From Streptomyces sp. NBC_00443 (GTDB lineage: Bacteria > Actinomycetota > Actinomycetes > Streptomycetales > Streptomycetaceae), in contig NZ_CP107917.1 of NCBI RefSeq assembly GCF_036014175.1, positions 9,300,001-9,364,000 of the forward strand: a stretch of 64,000 nucleotides of DNA, in the 5' to 3' direction. The position numbers and the translations under genes were made by a program. Under the pieces are notes generated by a model. It was not told where the DNA came from. It made no database searches and saw only the letters and a program-made list of their open reading frames with translations. How positions within the stretch are numbered: the first letter of the stretch is position 1; every line of letters starts with the position of its first letter. Of the stretch, positions 27,663 to 38,170 are shown piece after piece.

Positions 27663-27987
27663 GTTGGGGTCCACTCTAGCTCCGGACACGACAGGCACGT
27701 CAGTCCTCTGCCGCCGTTCAGCGCTGTTCAGCTTCCGCCGTGTACCTCATGCACTCCGTGCGCCCCCACAAGCACAGGCGCACCACGTCACGCTTCCACT
27801 GTCACAAGCACTCACCATTACCCCCAACTCGTGACAGGCGCCGCCCCCGATCGCCAGCGATGTCGCCCACCACCGGCACACCCTCACGGTGACGCGCACC
27901 CCAGGCAGCCGAGACGGTGCCTTCCGGGTCCACGCACGCCCGGGGACTCGGTCGCCTCAAGGGCCGAATGTCTGAAGGAAGTTACTC
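27663..27987. other. Intergenic, promoter region of the molybdenum oxidoreductase operon
   Basis: 325 bp between the TetR operators and the first oxidoreductase gene. No open frame with a credible start. It should contain the operon promoter; I cannot place it with confidence. Confidence 0.4.
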
Positions 27988-28562
27988 ATGGCCTTATCGA
28001 CGTCCAGCGTCATCACCCTGCACATCAACGGCGAGAAGCACACGCTGCCCGTCGACCACCGCACCACCCTGCTCGACGCCCTGCGCGAGCGACTCGATCT
28101 GACCGGTACCAAGAAGGGCTGCGACCAGGGGCAGTGCGGTGCCTGCACCGTTCTGGTCGACGGCCGCAGGACGGTCGCCTGTCTGCAACTCGCGGTCGCG
28201 GCCGAAGGACGTGAGATCACCACCATCGAAGGCGTCGCGGACGGCGACCACCTGCATCCGGTACAGCACGCGTTCCTCGAACTCGACGGATACCAGTGCG
28301 GTTACTGCACCCCCGGACAGATCTGTTCGGCGATCGGCATGCTCGCGGAGCACGCGGCCGGTTGGCCGAGCGCCGCCTCCGACGACGTACGTCCGGCGGC
28401 CGGGCCGCCGCCGCTGACCCCGGACGAGATACGTGAGCGGATGAGCGGCAACCTGTGTCGTTGCAGCGCCTACACGTCGATCGTCGAGGCCGTCGCACGA
28501 GCCGCCGAGGCCGACGTCTCGTCAGCTGCGGACGTGCCGGCACAGTCCAGGGAGGCCGCCGC

Positions 28563-28566
<4 letters not shown>
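27988..28566 (+). CDS. Aldehyde/xanthine oxidoreductase, [2Fe-2S] subunit (YagT/PaoA-like)
   Basis: Protein of 192 aa. N-terminal plant-type ferredoxin domain with CDQGQCGACTVLVDG (cluster I) and C-terminal [2Fe-2S]-binding domain with GYQCGYCTPGQI and MSGNLCRCSAYTSIV (cluster II). It passes electrons from the molybdenum centre to FAD in the heterotrimer. A 20-residue insertion between the second-cluster motifs (GWPSAASDDVRPAAG) is typical of the YagT group. ATG 27988 follows GGAAGTTACTC. Overlaps the next gene by ATGA. No Tat signal is apparent, unlike E. coli PaoA, so the enzyme is probably cytoplasmic here. Confidence 0.92.
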
Positions 28567-29551
<985 letters not shown>

Positions 29552-29555
<4 letters not shown>

Positions 29556-31675
29556 CCACCACCGCGCAATCAGCCGCCGTACGCGCGGTCGGCACCGGTC
29601 ACGTCCGGGTGGAGGGCCGGGACAAGGTCACCGGCGCGGCACGCTACGCGGGCGACATACCGTTCGCTGAACTCGCTTACGGATGGCTGGTGTTGTCCAC
29701 CGTGGCGCGAGGCCGCATCCGCGACATCGCCGGCGCTCCCGTCCTTGAGATGCCCGGCGTCGTCGCCGTCCTGGACCACCGCAGCGCGCCGCGCCTGGAG
29801 ACCGACTACGTCGGCCTGATGGGTACCAGGCCCGACCCCACCTGCGCCGTCTTCCAGAACGACACCGTGCCCCACCTGGGCTGGCCGGTGGCCCTTGTCG
29901 TCGCGGAGACGCCCGAGCAGGCGCGCGAGGCTGCCGAGGCCCTGGTCGTCGAGTACGAACCGCTGCCGCACGACATCGAGTTCACCGGGGAGCACCCGGA
30001 CTCCTATCCCGTGGACGGTCACATGCCCGGGGTGACCGACAAGGGCGACCTGGAAGCCGAACTGGCCGCGTCGGCCGCCGTCGTGGACGAGGAGTACACC
30101 ACCCCGGAGGAACACCACCACCCCATGGAGCCCCACGCGGCGACCGCCCGCTGGGACGACGGCCGGCTGGAGGTGGTCGACTCCAACCAGGGCGCCACCT
30201 GGGTCGTCGGCGAGCTGGCGAACCTGTTCTCGCTGGATCCCGCGTCGGTGCGGGTGCGTTCGGAGCACGTCGGCGGAGGCTTCGGCAGCAAGGGTGTACG
30301 TGCCCACCAGGTGGCGGCCGTGATGGCCGCGACGATTCTCCAGCGTCCGGTGCGCGTCGCTCTGACCCGGCCCCAGATGTTCGCGCTGGCCGGGCACCGC
30401 AGCCCCACGGTCCAGCGGGTCAGGCTCGGCGCCGACGCCGACGGGCGGCTGCGTGCCCTGGACCACCGCTCGGTGAGCCGCACCGCCACCGTGTACGAGT
30501 TCGTCGAGCCGAGCGCCGGCGTGGCGCGGGTGATGTACGACGCCGACGCCCACCACACCGAGAACCGCGTCGTACGCCTCGACGTTCCCAGCCCCACCTT
30601 CATGCGCGCGCCCGGTGAGGCTCCGGGAGCCTTCGCCCTGGAGTCCGCGCTCGACGAACTCGCCGAGAAGTGCGGGATCGACCCGATCGAACTGCGACTG
30701 CGCAACGAACCGGACAAGGGCCCCGTCTCCGGCCTGCCCTTCGCCAAACGCAGCCTGCGCGCCTGCTTCGAGGAGGGCGCTCACCGTTTCGGCTGGGCCG
30801 AGCGCGATCCCCGGCCGGGTGTGCGGCGCGAGGGCCGATGGCTCCTGGGCACCGGCACCGCCGCCGCGTCCTTCCCCGCGGGCGCCGCCCCTTCCACCGC
30901 CGCCATCACCGCCGAGGCCGACGGCCGCTTCACCGTGCGGATATCGGCGGCCGACATCGGCACCGGCGCGCGGACCGCGCTCACTCTCGTCGCGGCCGAC
31001 GCCCTCGACGTCGTACCCGAGCGGGTGACCGTGCGGATCGGGGACAGCGAGTTCGGCTTCGCGATGATCGCGGGCGGTTCGATGGGCACCCGCTCCTGGT
31101 CCATGGCCGTCATCGCGGCCGCCCGCGACCTGCGGGAGCGACTCGTCCCCGGCATGGCGATCCCCGCCGAAGGGATCACCGCGCGCTCGGACACCACAGC
31201 GCAGATCGCCGCGCTCGCCAACATGGAACGGCACTCCTACGGCGCCCAGTTCGCCGAGGTAGCCGTGGACCCGGCCACGGGTGAGGTGCGCGTACGACGC
31301 ATGCTCGGCATCTTCGCCGCCGGCCGCATCGTGAACCCGCTGACCGCACGCGGCCAGTTCACCGGCGGCATGATCTGGGGCATCTCCATGGCCCTGCACG
31401 AGGAAGCCGTGCGCGACCCGGCTTTCGGCGGACCCGTCGGCGCCGACCTGGCCGGTTATCACGTGGCCACCCACGCCGACGTCCCGCGCATCGAGGCGGA
31501 CTGGGTGGACGACACCGACCCCGACGACCCGGTCGACATCAAGGGCATCGGCGAGGTGGGCATCGTCGGCGCCGCGGCCGCCATCGCCAACGCGGTCTGG
31601 CACGCCACCGGCGTACGGCACCGGAGCCTGCCCATCCGCCCGGACCGCGTCCTGACGGCGGGCCGCGATGCTTGA
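29552..31675 (+). CDS. Aldehyde/xanthine oxidoreductase, molybdenum-cofactor subunit (YagR/PaoC-like)
   Basis: Protein of 707 aa and the catalytic subunit. N-terminal a/b hammerhead domain (KVTGAARYAGDIPFAELAYG), then molybdopterin-binding domains with EHVGGGFGSKGVRAHQVAAV and FMRAPGEAPGAFALESALDE. The catalytic glutamate region DIKGIGEVGIVGAAAAIANA is present near the C-terminus, so it should be active. MCD-type enzymes oxidise aldehydes or purines; the substrate is not deducible. Start ATG 29552 is fixed by ATGA overlap with the upstream gene and GAGGAGG nearby. Confidence 0.92.
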
Positions 31676-32855
31676 CCTCCTGCCGGAGCTGAAGAACTGG
31701 CTGGCCGAGGGGCGTGATGTCGCCGTCGCCACCGTCGTGTCCGTCGGCGGCAGCGCCCCACGGGGCCCAGGCGCCACCCTCGCCGTCGACAAGGCCGGCA
31801 CGGTCATCGGCTCGGTGTCGGGCGGATGCGTCGAGGGCGCCGTCTACGACCTGTGTGCGCAGGCGCTGGAGACCGGGCAGAGCGTGCTGGAGCGCTTCGG
31901 CTACAGCGACGAGGACGCCTTTGCCGTAGGTCTGACCTGCGGCGGTGTCCTCGACGTGATGGTCACGCCCGTGCTCGTGGACACGCCCGTCAGGGCGCTG
32001 CTGTGCTCCGCCCTGGACGTGGTGGCCCAGGGCGAGCCGCTGGCCATGGCCCGAGTCGTCGAGGGCCCGGCCGCGCACCTCGGTGCCACCCTGCTCGTCC
32101 ACGGCGACGGCTCCACGGAAGGCGGCCTCGGGATCCACGAGGAGCTCGACCGCACGGCCGCGGCACAGGCCCTGGCCGCCCTCGACGCCGGGCGCACGGG
32201 CACGGTGGAGCTGTCGCCGGACGGCTCGCACTGCCCCGACGGCCTCACCCTGCTCGTGGAGTCGAGCACGCCTCCGCCCCGGATGATCGTCTTCGGTGCG
32301 GTCGACTTCGCCGCTGCGCTGGTGCGGGTCGGTAAGTTCCTGGGCTATCACGTCACCGTGTGCGACGCCCGGCCGGTGTTCACCACGCCGGCGCGCTTCC
32401 CCGAGGCGGACGAGGTCGTCGTGGACTGGCCGCACCGCTATCTGCGGGGCACTCGGACCGACGGCCGGACCGTGCTGTGCGTCCTCACGCACGACGCCAA
32501 GTTCGACGTCCCCCTCCTGGAGGTCGCGCTACGGCTGCCGGTCGCGTTCGTGGGCGCGATGGGCTCGCGCCGTACCCACACCGATCGGGACCGCAGGTTG
32601 CGCGAAGTGGGCCTGAGCGAGGAGGAGTTGGCGCGGCTAAGGTCACCCATCGGGCTCGACCTCGGAGGCCGTACGCCGGAGGAGACCGCCTTGTCGATCG
32701 CTGCGGAGATCGTCACGGCCCGCAGAGGCGGAACGGGCCTCCCGCTGACCAATTCGGGGACCCCGATCCACCACACGGCAACGGTTCCGACTCTCTCCCA
32801 CCGCTCACCCCGCGGGCGGGAAATGCCCACCGGGGTTGCAGACCTGGCTTCCTAA
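31668..32855 (+). CDS. XdhC/CoxI-family molybdenum-cofactor chaperone
   Basis: Protein of 395 aa. XdhC proteins bind sulfurated molybdenum cofactor and insert it into the oxidoreductase. The N-terminal XdhC/CoxI domain has VVSVGGSAPRGPGATLAV, IGSVSGGCVEGAVYDL and VGLTCGG. The C-terminal Rossmann domain has RMIVFGAVDFAAAL and AFVGAMGSRRTHTDR, then IGLDLGGRTPEETALSIAAE. Overlap of 8 bp with the catalytic subunit marks it as the last gene of the operon. About 25 residues after GTPIHH are beyond the usual C-terminus and look unconserved. Confidence 0.9.
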   Translation: MLDLLPELKNWLAEGRDVAVATVVSVGGSAPRGPGATLAVDKAGTVIGSVSGGCVEGAVYDLCAQALETGQSVLERFGYSDEDAFAVGLTCGGVLDVMVTPVLVDTPVRALLCSALDVVAQGEPLAMARVVEGPAAHLGATLLVHGDGSTEGGLGIHEELDRTAAAQALAALDAGRTGTVELSPDGSHCPDGLTLLVESSTPPPRMIVFGAVDFAAALVRVGKFLGYHVTVCDARPVFTTPARFPEADEVVVDWPHRYLRGTRTDGRTVLCVLTHDAKFDVPLLEVALRLPVAFVGAMGSRRTHTDRDRRLREVGLSEEELARLRSPIGLDLGGRTPEETALSIAAEIVTARRGGTGLPLTNSGTPIHHTATVPTLSHRSPRGREMPTGVADLAS

Positions 32856-33382
32856 CCCCGGCCCCACGCCCTCGCCGGAGTTCCTGCGCGCGATCAGTGC
32901 TCCCACCGTCCCCAGCGCCGGTCCGGACCGCCGCCTCGACTGCCTGTGACGCCGCCATCAGCGCGCATGCGGTCCCGGCGGCGCCCCCGGGGCTCACGAC
33001 ACGGGCGTGAACTCGGGCAGGGTGAGGGCCGAGTGGACCGGTCGTCCCTCTGCGGGGGAAGTCGTGCCTTCGAGGCTTGAGCTGATCGCTTCCGTGTGAT
33101 CTGTGCAGGGTTGTCCCGCTAACCAACTTGACCCGCGCATGGAGGCTGCGAGGGGACCGTCGCACGCTCGACGGCGAGGGCTGGCCTCGGGTTGCGACTT
33201 GCGGCGTGCGATCGTCGCTCTGCTCTTGGCGTCGCCTAAGCGGGTGTCTCATGTGGCAGGTTTCGCGAGCTTCTTGTAGCAGGTCAGGGCGGCGGCCATG
33301 GCCAGGCCTCGGCTCTGCCAGTCGTTGCGGACCACGTACGGGATCTTGAGAGCACGAGCAGCCCATGGCAGGCTCATGCCGC
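32856..33382. other. No intact gene; possible decayed minus-strand reading frame near 33255-33365
   Basis: Mostly featureless. On the minus strand between about 33365 and 33255 a frame reads KIPYVVRNDWQSRGLAMAAA followed by LTCYKKLAKPAT and a stop, with good codon bias. It looks like the C-terminus of a lost gene (possibly a transposase), but I cannot assign it. The remainder has no credible frame. Confidence 0.35.
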
Positions 33383-33966
33383 ATGATCGATGAATTCGCG
33401 AAGGACAACCTGCACGGGAGACTGCGGCGGGATCGCAAGGCGCTGCTCTGGAAACTCGACGGCTTGTCCGAATACGACGCCCGCCGACCTTTGACAGCGA
33501 CCGGGACCAACCTCCTCGGCCTGGTCAAACACGTGGCCACTGTCGAGGCCAGGTACTTCGGCGAGGTCTTCGACCGCCCTTCCCCGGAACCGCTGCCCCG
33601 GTGGCAGGACTACAACGGCAGTGATCAGTGGGCGACCGAGGACGAGACCCGCGATCAGATCATCGGGTTCTACCGGCGCACGTGGGAGCACTCGGACGCG
33701 ACGATCAACGAGCTTCCCTCGACGCCCCCGGCCACGTGCCGTGGTGGCCGGAGCCTTATCCCAACACGAACCTGTTCGCCATCATGGTCCATGTCCTCGG
33801 CGAGTCCATCCGGCATGCCGGGCACGCCGATATCCTGCGCGAGGGCCTCGACGGCCGGACCGGGGTGCGCGCCGAGAACGAGCAGCAGATCGACGAGGAA
33901 GCCCGTGCAGCCTACTGCGCGAAGATCGAGCAGGCCGCCAGGTCGGCCGCACCAATCAAGGCTTAG
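33383..33966 (+). CDS. DinB/DUF664-family protein, broken by a -1 frameshift at about 33717
   Basis: The first part (from ATG 33383) reads MIDEFAKDNLHGRLRRDRKA and LLGLVKHVATVEARYFGEVF, the family's helical-bundle start with the first metal histidine. The second part, one frame over, reads HVPWWPEPYPNTNLFAIMVH and VLGESIRHAGHADILREGLD, with the later metal histidines. Adding one C to CCC at 33716-33718 joins them as ELPLDAPGHVPWWP, about 194 aa and normal for the family. These proteins are putative metal-dependent thiol transferases or hydrolases of unknown substrate. No operon partner is evident. Confidence 0.8.
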
Positions 33967-34008
33967 AGGTCGTCTCACGTGACTTGATGTTCGCGCGGCA
34001 TGATGCCG

Positions 34009-34605
34009 GTCGTGGGTGCTGATCCATCGAAGCGTCTGGTTTTTGATGAACTCTGGGAGCTGGCCGCCCCGTTGCTGCCGTCGTTCGCGGCTCGTCCGCG
34101 AGGTGGTGGGACCGCTCCGTGTGACGGGTGGGCCGTGTTCACGGCAGCGGTGTACGGCTGACCAGCGGCTGTGCCTGGCGGCATCTGCCGCCGACGTTCG
34201 GCACGTCGCCCGCCACCGCTCACCGCCGCTTCACGGTATGGACCGAGGCCGGCCTGTGGCGTCGGCTGCACCGGGTGGAGGCAACCGGAACGACTGCAAG
34301 GCCTGGGAGGAGTCCGGCGCCAAGGCCGCCATCGGTGGAACAGTCACGATTGCCGATGGCGGCTATCCCGGGACCGGCCGGCCTCGTGGCCGCCCCCCCA
34401 TCACCGTGAGAGCGGGCAGGTCGAACTCACGCCCTGGAGAGAGGAGCACAACAAGTCCCACAAACAGTTCCGAGCCCGCGTCGAGCACGTCTTCGCTCGT
34501 ATGACGACTTGGAAGATTCTCCGCGACAGCCGACTCAAAGGCGACGGCGTCCACCACGCCGTGCTGGGCGTCGCCCGGCTCCACAATGTTGCTCTGACCC
34601 AGTGA
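34009..34605 (+). pseudogene. IS5-family transposase remnant with internal deletion
   Basis: Three frames in order give VFDELWELAAPLLPSFAARP, TSGCAWRHLPPTFGTSPATA with HRRFTVWTEAGLWRRLHR, then NDCKAWEESGAKAAIGGTVT with IADGGYPGTG, and finally HNKSHKQFRARVEHVFARMT with WKILRDSRLKGDGVHHAVLG. These are the N-terminal domain, the last part of the DDE core and the C-terminus of a Streptomyces IS5-type transposase. A block between LHR and the NDCKAW motif (most of the DDE domain) is deleted and at least two further frameshifts are present. Terminal repeats were not identified. Confidence 0.75.
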
Positions 34606-34812
34606 CTGAGGGAGTCAATCCAGTTTCAGCCACGTCAGATCCGGCCGGCTTCGGTGGCCTCAGGTGACCGCACTCCAGCCGAGTTCCGTTGGCGTCAGCC
34701 ACTGTGTACTCCAGGACAATTTTCGTCGGGTTGTAGCCGTCTCGGCCAACCGTACGTGGTCCGCCGCCACGATGGCCCCTTGCCCTGTACCAGAGGTTCG
34801 AACGGCCTCGCG
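34606..34812 (-). other. Short intergenic stretch with a conserved-looking minus-strand peptide end
   Basis: A minus-strand frame reads GRDGYNPTKIVLEYTVADAN then GTRLECGHLRPPKPAGSDVA and a few more residues. Composition looks coding, but it has no start and no recognised family. Probably another decayed fragment at the IS-rich boundary. Confidence 0.25.
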
Positions 34813-35376
34813 CTAGTGTGGTGCGATGGCTTTGAGCCAGTCTTCGACAGCGACGACATCCGCCCACTGCGGGAACAGCTTTTCGGTGAGCATGGTGTGC
34901 ACCTCGGGGTCGGTGTCCAGGCAGGCATCCGCCAGGACTGTGAGGCCGAAGTCCAGGTCGATGGCGTGCCACAGGGTTGACAGCACGACAGCGCTGGTGG
35001 CGATGCCAGTGAGAACAAGGCTGTCGATATTGCGGGCCCTGAGTACCAAGTCGAGGTCACTGCCCGAGAAGGCGCTTCCCCGCCTCTTGGTCACCACCAC
35101 GTCGCCCCGCTGGGGAGCAACATCGGGATGAATCTCGGTGCCCGGGGCTCCCTCGGTGAACAGGCCGGCCCGCACAACGTTCGTCATTCCCCTGTTGCGA
35201 GGGCTGACTTCCGGATCGCCCGGGCGTAACCCCATCACCACGTAGATCACGGGGATGTCGGCAGCTCGGGCACCTTCGATTGCCCTGCGCAAGCGCGGCA
35301 GATATCCGGAACCGTCGTCGGCGATGGCCACGACGTCCCGTTGGACGTCCATCACCAGAAGTGCGGTGTTTGTCAT
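34813..35376 (-). CDS. Isochorismatase-family hydrolase-like protein without the catalytic cysteine
   Basis: Protein of 187 aa with the isochorismatase fold: TALLVMDVQRDVVAIADDGS (catalytic Asp), GDVVVTKRRGSAFSGSDLD (Lys), and LVLTGIATSAVVLSTLWHAI where the family's nucleophilic Cys is normally found. Here Ala/Val occupy that place, as in some actinobacterial homologues, so cysteine-hydrolase chemistry is doubtful. ATG 35376 follows GAAGGGG; longer frames to 35583 lack support. Monocistronic; the divergent frameshifted gene starts 85 bp away. Confidence 0.85.
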   Translation of the reverse strand: MTNTALLVMDVQRDVVAIADDGSGYLPRLRRAIEGARAADIPVIYVVMGLRPGDPEVSPRNRGMTNVVRAGLFTEGAPGTEIHPDVAPQRGDVVVTKRRGSAFSGSDLDLVLRARNIDSLVLTGIATSAVVLSTLWHAIDLDFGLTVLADACLDTDPEVHTMLTEKLFPQWADVVAVEDWLKAIAPH

Positions 35377-35461
35377 GCCTGCCGCCCCTTCTCCGTTCTC
35401 CGTTGGGAAACAAGAGCAAGTCTGGTGGATCACTCGAGTCGTGGTGGAGGTTTCGGAGAGC

Positions 35462-36032
35462 ATGCGCGAGCGGCTCTCCGGCGCACTGGCCAATGCCGGC
35501 GGTGTGATCGACGCGTTCGGTTTGTTGATGCCGGAGGGCGAGTACCTTCCGCTGTTGCTCCGCGTGGAGCCCCGTCTGGTCATTCCTGGCCGGGAAGGCG
35601 ACTACTTCAGCGGCGAGCAGGTGGCCACGTGGTGGCTCGCCCAGTTCTGGGGCCTGCCGAAGTACCCCACACGCCGTACCACCGGACCTTTGAGACCGAG
35701 TAGGCGCGTCCGCTCACCTCTTCGAGTTCGGCGTGCCCATGGTCCCCCCGACGTGGAACAGGAGGAAGCGCGTCGAGGAGTACGTCGAACTCATGGGCCG
35801 AGGAACTGTCCCGACAGCTGTAGCGGTTTCAACGCTGGACGTGTGCGAACCTTCCTCCGGCCCGGCCCTCCTCGATGGCCATCACAGACTGGAGGCTGCG
35901 GCTATGGCTGGCTGTCCCGTACAGCTGCTGTCGCTGCCGGCCCTGGGGGAGGGCCTGGCCGAATCAGAAGAATGTGCTCGTCTGCCTGCCCTGCGCACTC
36001 AACTCCGCTCGGCCCGAACGACCGCTACATGA
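35462..36032 (+). CDS. Hypothetical protein with ParB-like DGHHRLEAA motif, two -1 frameshifts
   Basis: Three consecutive frames encode one continuous-looking protein: MRERLSGALANAGGVIDAFG through VATWWLAQFWGLPKYP, then HTPYHRTFETE, then ASAHLFEFGVPMVPPTW through LLDGHHRLEAAAMAGCPVQL. Adding one C at CCCC (35665-35668) and one G near 35700 would restore a protein of about 190 aa. DGHHRLEAA resembles the nucleotide-binding motif of ParB/Srx-type proteins, but the rest is not recognisable. ATG 35462 follows GAGAG. It could be a decaying gene rather than a sequencing artefact, because two breaks are needed. Confidence 0.5.
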
Positions 36033-36076
36033 ACCGCCGATGCCCACACCCGCGGATCAACCACACCCCGTAGTCC

Positions 36077-36835
36077 TCAGCTGGCTGAAAGGACTTCCAC
36101 GCCGTGCGCCGTGAGCTGCTCGATGACTGCGTGGTGGGGGTCGGCGTCGGTGATCAGTCCGCTGATGTCTGCCCAGGGCAGGACGCGGAACCGTGATGCT
36201 GTGCCGATCTTCTCGGACGAGGCGAGGATGTAGGTGTCCGCGGCTCGTGCGGCCAAGGTGCGCTTCATCGCGGCCTCTTCAGCGTCGCCGGTGGTAAGCC
36301 CCGCGTCCGGATGAACGCCGGTGACGCCCAGCAGGCAGAGGTCGGCGGAGACGTTCTGGGCAGCCTCGACCGCGGCCGCGCCGCAGGTAACCGCGGAGTG
36401 CTTGAAGATGCGGCCGCCGAGCAGGAAGACCTCGGCCTGCGGATGCTCCAGCAGCGCGGCCGCGACGGTCGGGCTGTGGGTGATCACGGTGCAGTCCAGG
36501 TCCGGCGGAAGCGCATGGGCCACGGCGAGGGCGGTGGTGCCGCCGTCCAGAATCAGGGCGCTTCCCGGCCGCACCAGTGCGGTGGCCGCCGCGGCGACTT
36601 TCTGCTTGCCGTCGGGGGTGACCGTCTTCCGGGCGGCGTAGTCCGCCACGGCGGGGGAGACGGGCAGCGCCCCGCCGTAGACACGCTGGCACAGTCCCTC
36701 GGCGGCGAGGTCGCGCAGGTCTCGGCGCACGCTGTCCTCGGAGATGCCAAGGTCTGCGGCGACGTCCTTGGCGACGATCTTGCCCTGTCGGGCGAGCAGA
36801 TCCAACAGGTGAGCACGCCGTTGAGCGGCTAGCAT
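36077..36835 (-). CDS. DeoR-family transcriptional regulator
   Basis: Protein of 252 aa. N-terminal DeoR helix-turn-helix (LLARQGKIVAKDVAADLGIS, EDSVRRDLRDLAAEG) and C-terminal sugar-phosphate sensor domain with LILDGGTTALAVAHAL, VFLLGGRIF and DAEEAAMKRTLAARAADTYI. ATG 36835 has AAGGAG six bases upstream. It is divergent from the DUF4406-NudK pair 50 bp away, so it probably regulates that operon in response to a phosphorylated sugar or nucleotide-derived ligand. The intergenic CACGTTTCTGCGTG is a weak palindromic candidate site. Confidence 0.88.
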   Translation of the reverse strand: MLAAQRRAHLLDLLARQGKIVAKDVAADLGISEDSVRRDLRDLAAEGLCQRVYGGALPVSPAVADYAARKTVTPDGKQKVAAAATALVRPGSALILDGGTTALAVAHALPPDLDCTVITHSPTVAAALLEHPQAEVFLLGGRIFKHSAVTCGAAAVEAAQNVSADLCLLGVTGVHPDAGLTTGDAEEAAMKRTLAARAADTYILASSEKIGTASRFRVLPWADISGLITDADPHHAVIEQLTAHGVEVLSAS

Positions 36836-36884
36836 CCACACTCCTTCATGTTCTTGCACGTTTCTGCGTGTATCGTAGCGCGCC

Positions 36885-37310
36885 ATGACCGACAAGCCGA
36901 TGCTCATCCTCATCGCCGGGCCCTACCGCTCCGGCACCGACGGCGACCCGCGGGCCATGGCGGCCAACCTCGCCCGCCTCGAAGCGGCATCCTGGCCGGT
37001 CTTCGCCGCCGGCCACGTGCCCGTGATCGGGGAGTGGGTGGCGCTGCCCGTCCTCCGCTCGGCCGGCGCGGGCCCTGCAGACCCCCTCGCCGATCAGGTG
37101 CTCTACCCGACCGCCGAGCGTCTGCTTGCCCACTGCGACGCCGTGCTCCGGCTCCCCGGTGACTCCACCGGAGCCGACCATGACGTCGCCACGGCCCGCC
37201 GCCGCGGCCTGCCCGTCTATCACGACGTGGCCGAGATCCCGCGCGGCACTCCGCAAGAAGGACAGGCAGGGCAGGCAGGACAGGCAGGACAGGTAGGAAG
37301 GGTCGCGTGA
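36885..37310 (+). CDS. DUF4406 / nucleoside-deoxyribosyltransferase-like protein
   Basis: Protein of 141 aa. MLILIAGPYRSGTDGDPRAM, VPVIGEWVALPVLR and LRLPGDSTGADHDVATARRR match DUF4406, a fold related to nucleoside 2-deoxyribosyltransferases. The last 20 residues are a repetitive GQAGQAG tail encoded by a short tandem DNA repeat. Start ATG 36885. The gene overlaps the NUDIX gene by a GTGA junction, so both are probably co-translated and act on a nucleotide or nucleotide sugar. Function inferred only from fold and partner. Confidence 0.82.
   Translation: MTDKPMLILIAGPYRSGTDGDPRAMAANLARLEAASWPVFAAGHVPVIGEWVALPVLRSAGAGPADPLADQVLYPTAERLLAHCDAVLRLPGDSTGADHDVATARRRGLPVYHDVAEIPRGTPQEGQAGQAGQAGQVGRVA
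37261..37296 (+). repeat. Short tandem repeat GGCAGGACA-like, inside a coding region
   Basis: About four imperfect 9-bp units (core GGACAGGCA) encode a Gln-Ala-Gly repeat at the C-terminus of the DUF4406 protein. Unit number may vary between strains by slippage. Confidence 0.6.
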
Positions 37311-37984
37311 TGGGCCGCCCCGGTGTCGATGTCCCCGACCACCGCGGCCGCACCGGCCTCGACCGGGCCGGACGCAACCTGGAACGCAACCCGGACGTCG
37401 TGGTCCGAGACGTGGACCTCACCTCCCAGGGCTGGCACGTCCTGCGCCGCACCACCTTCGACTACCGCCGCCGCGACGGACGCTGGGAAACCCAGCAGCG
37501 CGAGACGTACGACCGCGGCAACGGCGCGGTCGTCCTGCCATACGACGCCGAGCGCGGCTGCGTGCTGCTCACCCGTCAGTTCCGCTACCCGGCCTACGTC
37601 AACGACCATCCGGACGGCATGCTCATCGAGGCCGCCGCCGGACTGCTCGACGGCGACGACCCGCTCGCCGCCATCCGGCGCGAGGCCGCCGAGGAGCTTG
37701 GCGTCACGCTCGGCCCGATCGCCCACGTCCTCGACGCCTATATGAGCCCCGGCTCTGTCACCGAGCGCCTGTACTTCTACGCCGCCCCCTACACGCCGGC
37801 CGACCGCACCGGAACTGGCGGCGGTCTCGAGAAGGACGGCGAGGACATCGAAGTGCTCGAACTGCCCTTCACGGAAGCTCTCGCCATGATCCGTGACGGG
37901 CGCATCACCGACGGCAAAACGATCTTGCTCCTGCAATGGGCTGCCCTGGACGGACCCTTCGGCCCCGCCTCATGCAGTGGCTGA
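37307..37984 (+). CDS. NUDIX hydrolase, NudK (GDP-mannose pyrophosphatase)-like
   Basis: Protein of about 225 aa. The N-terminus GWHVLRRTTFDYRRRDGRWE is typical of ADP-sugar/GDP-mannose pyrophosphatases. The NUDIX box is AGLLDGDDPLAAIRREAAEE followed by LGV, with the one-residue-shorter spacing seen in E. coli NudK. Asp replaces the first Glu of the box. LDAYMSPGSVTERLYFYAAP follows. GTG 37307 overlaps the previous stop (GTGA); ATG 37310 is an equally good start. Likely cleaves a nucleoside diphosphate sugar. Confidence 0.88.
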   Translation: MMGRPGVDVPDHRGRTGLDRAGRNLERNPDVVVRDVDLTSQGWHVLRRTTFDYRRRDGRWETQQRETYDRGNGAVVLPYDAERGCVLLTRQFRYPAYVNDHPDGMLIEAAAGLLDGDDPLAAIRREAAEELGVTLGPIAHVLDAYMSPGSVTERLYFYAAPYTPADRTGTGGGLEKDGEDIEVLELPFTEALAMIRDGRITDGKTILLLQWAALDGPFGPASCSG

Positions 37985-38170
37985 CACCGCCGACCCCGGG
38001 CGGCACCGCCTCGAGTTCGCGGACAGCCAGGGGGGAGCCGAAAGCGGCCGTGAACTCGGGCCGCTCGACGAGCTGAGCGCGTTCGGGACGGGCTCCACCG
38101 TGGACGAGGGCGAGGAGGGGCCTCCTCGCGTACAGCGATGCGAGCGGTGTGGCCTGTCTTCCCTCACCGG

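Noticed and set aside
28380..28440. Insertion in the [2Fe-2S] subunit as a sign of frameshift
   Set aside because: The segment is in frame and YagT-type subunits commonly carry an insertion here.
29570..31807. Minus-strand open frame of 745 codons
   Set aside because: Antisense to the molybdenum subunit gene, whose product has unmistakable catalytic motifs. Long antisense frames are normal in high-GC DNA.
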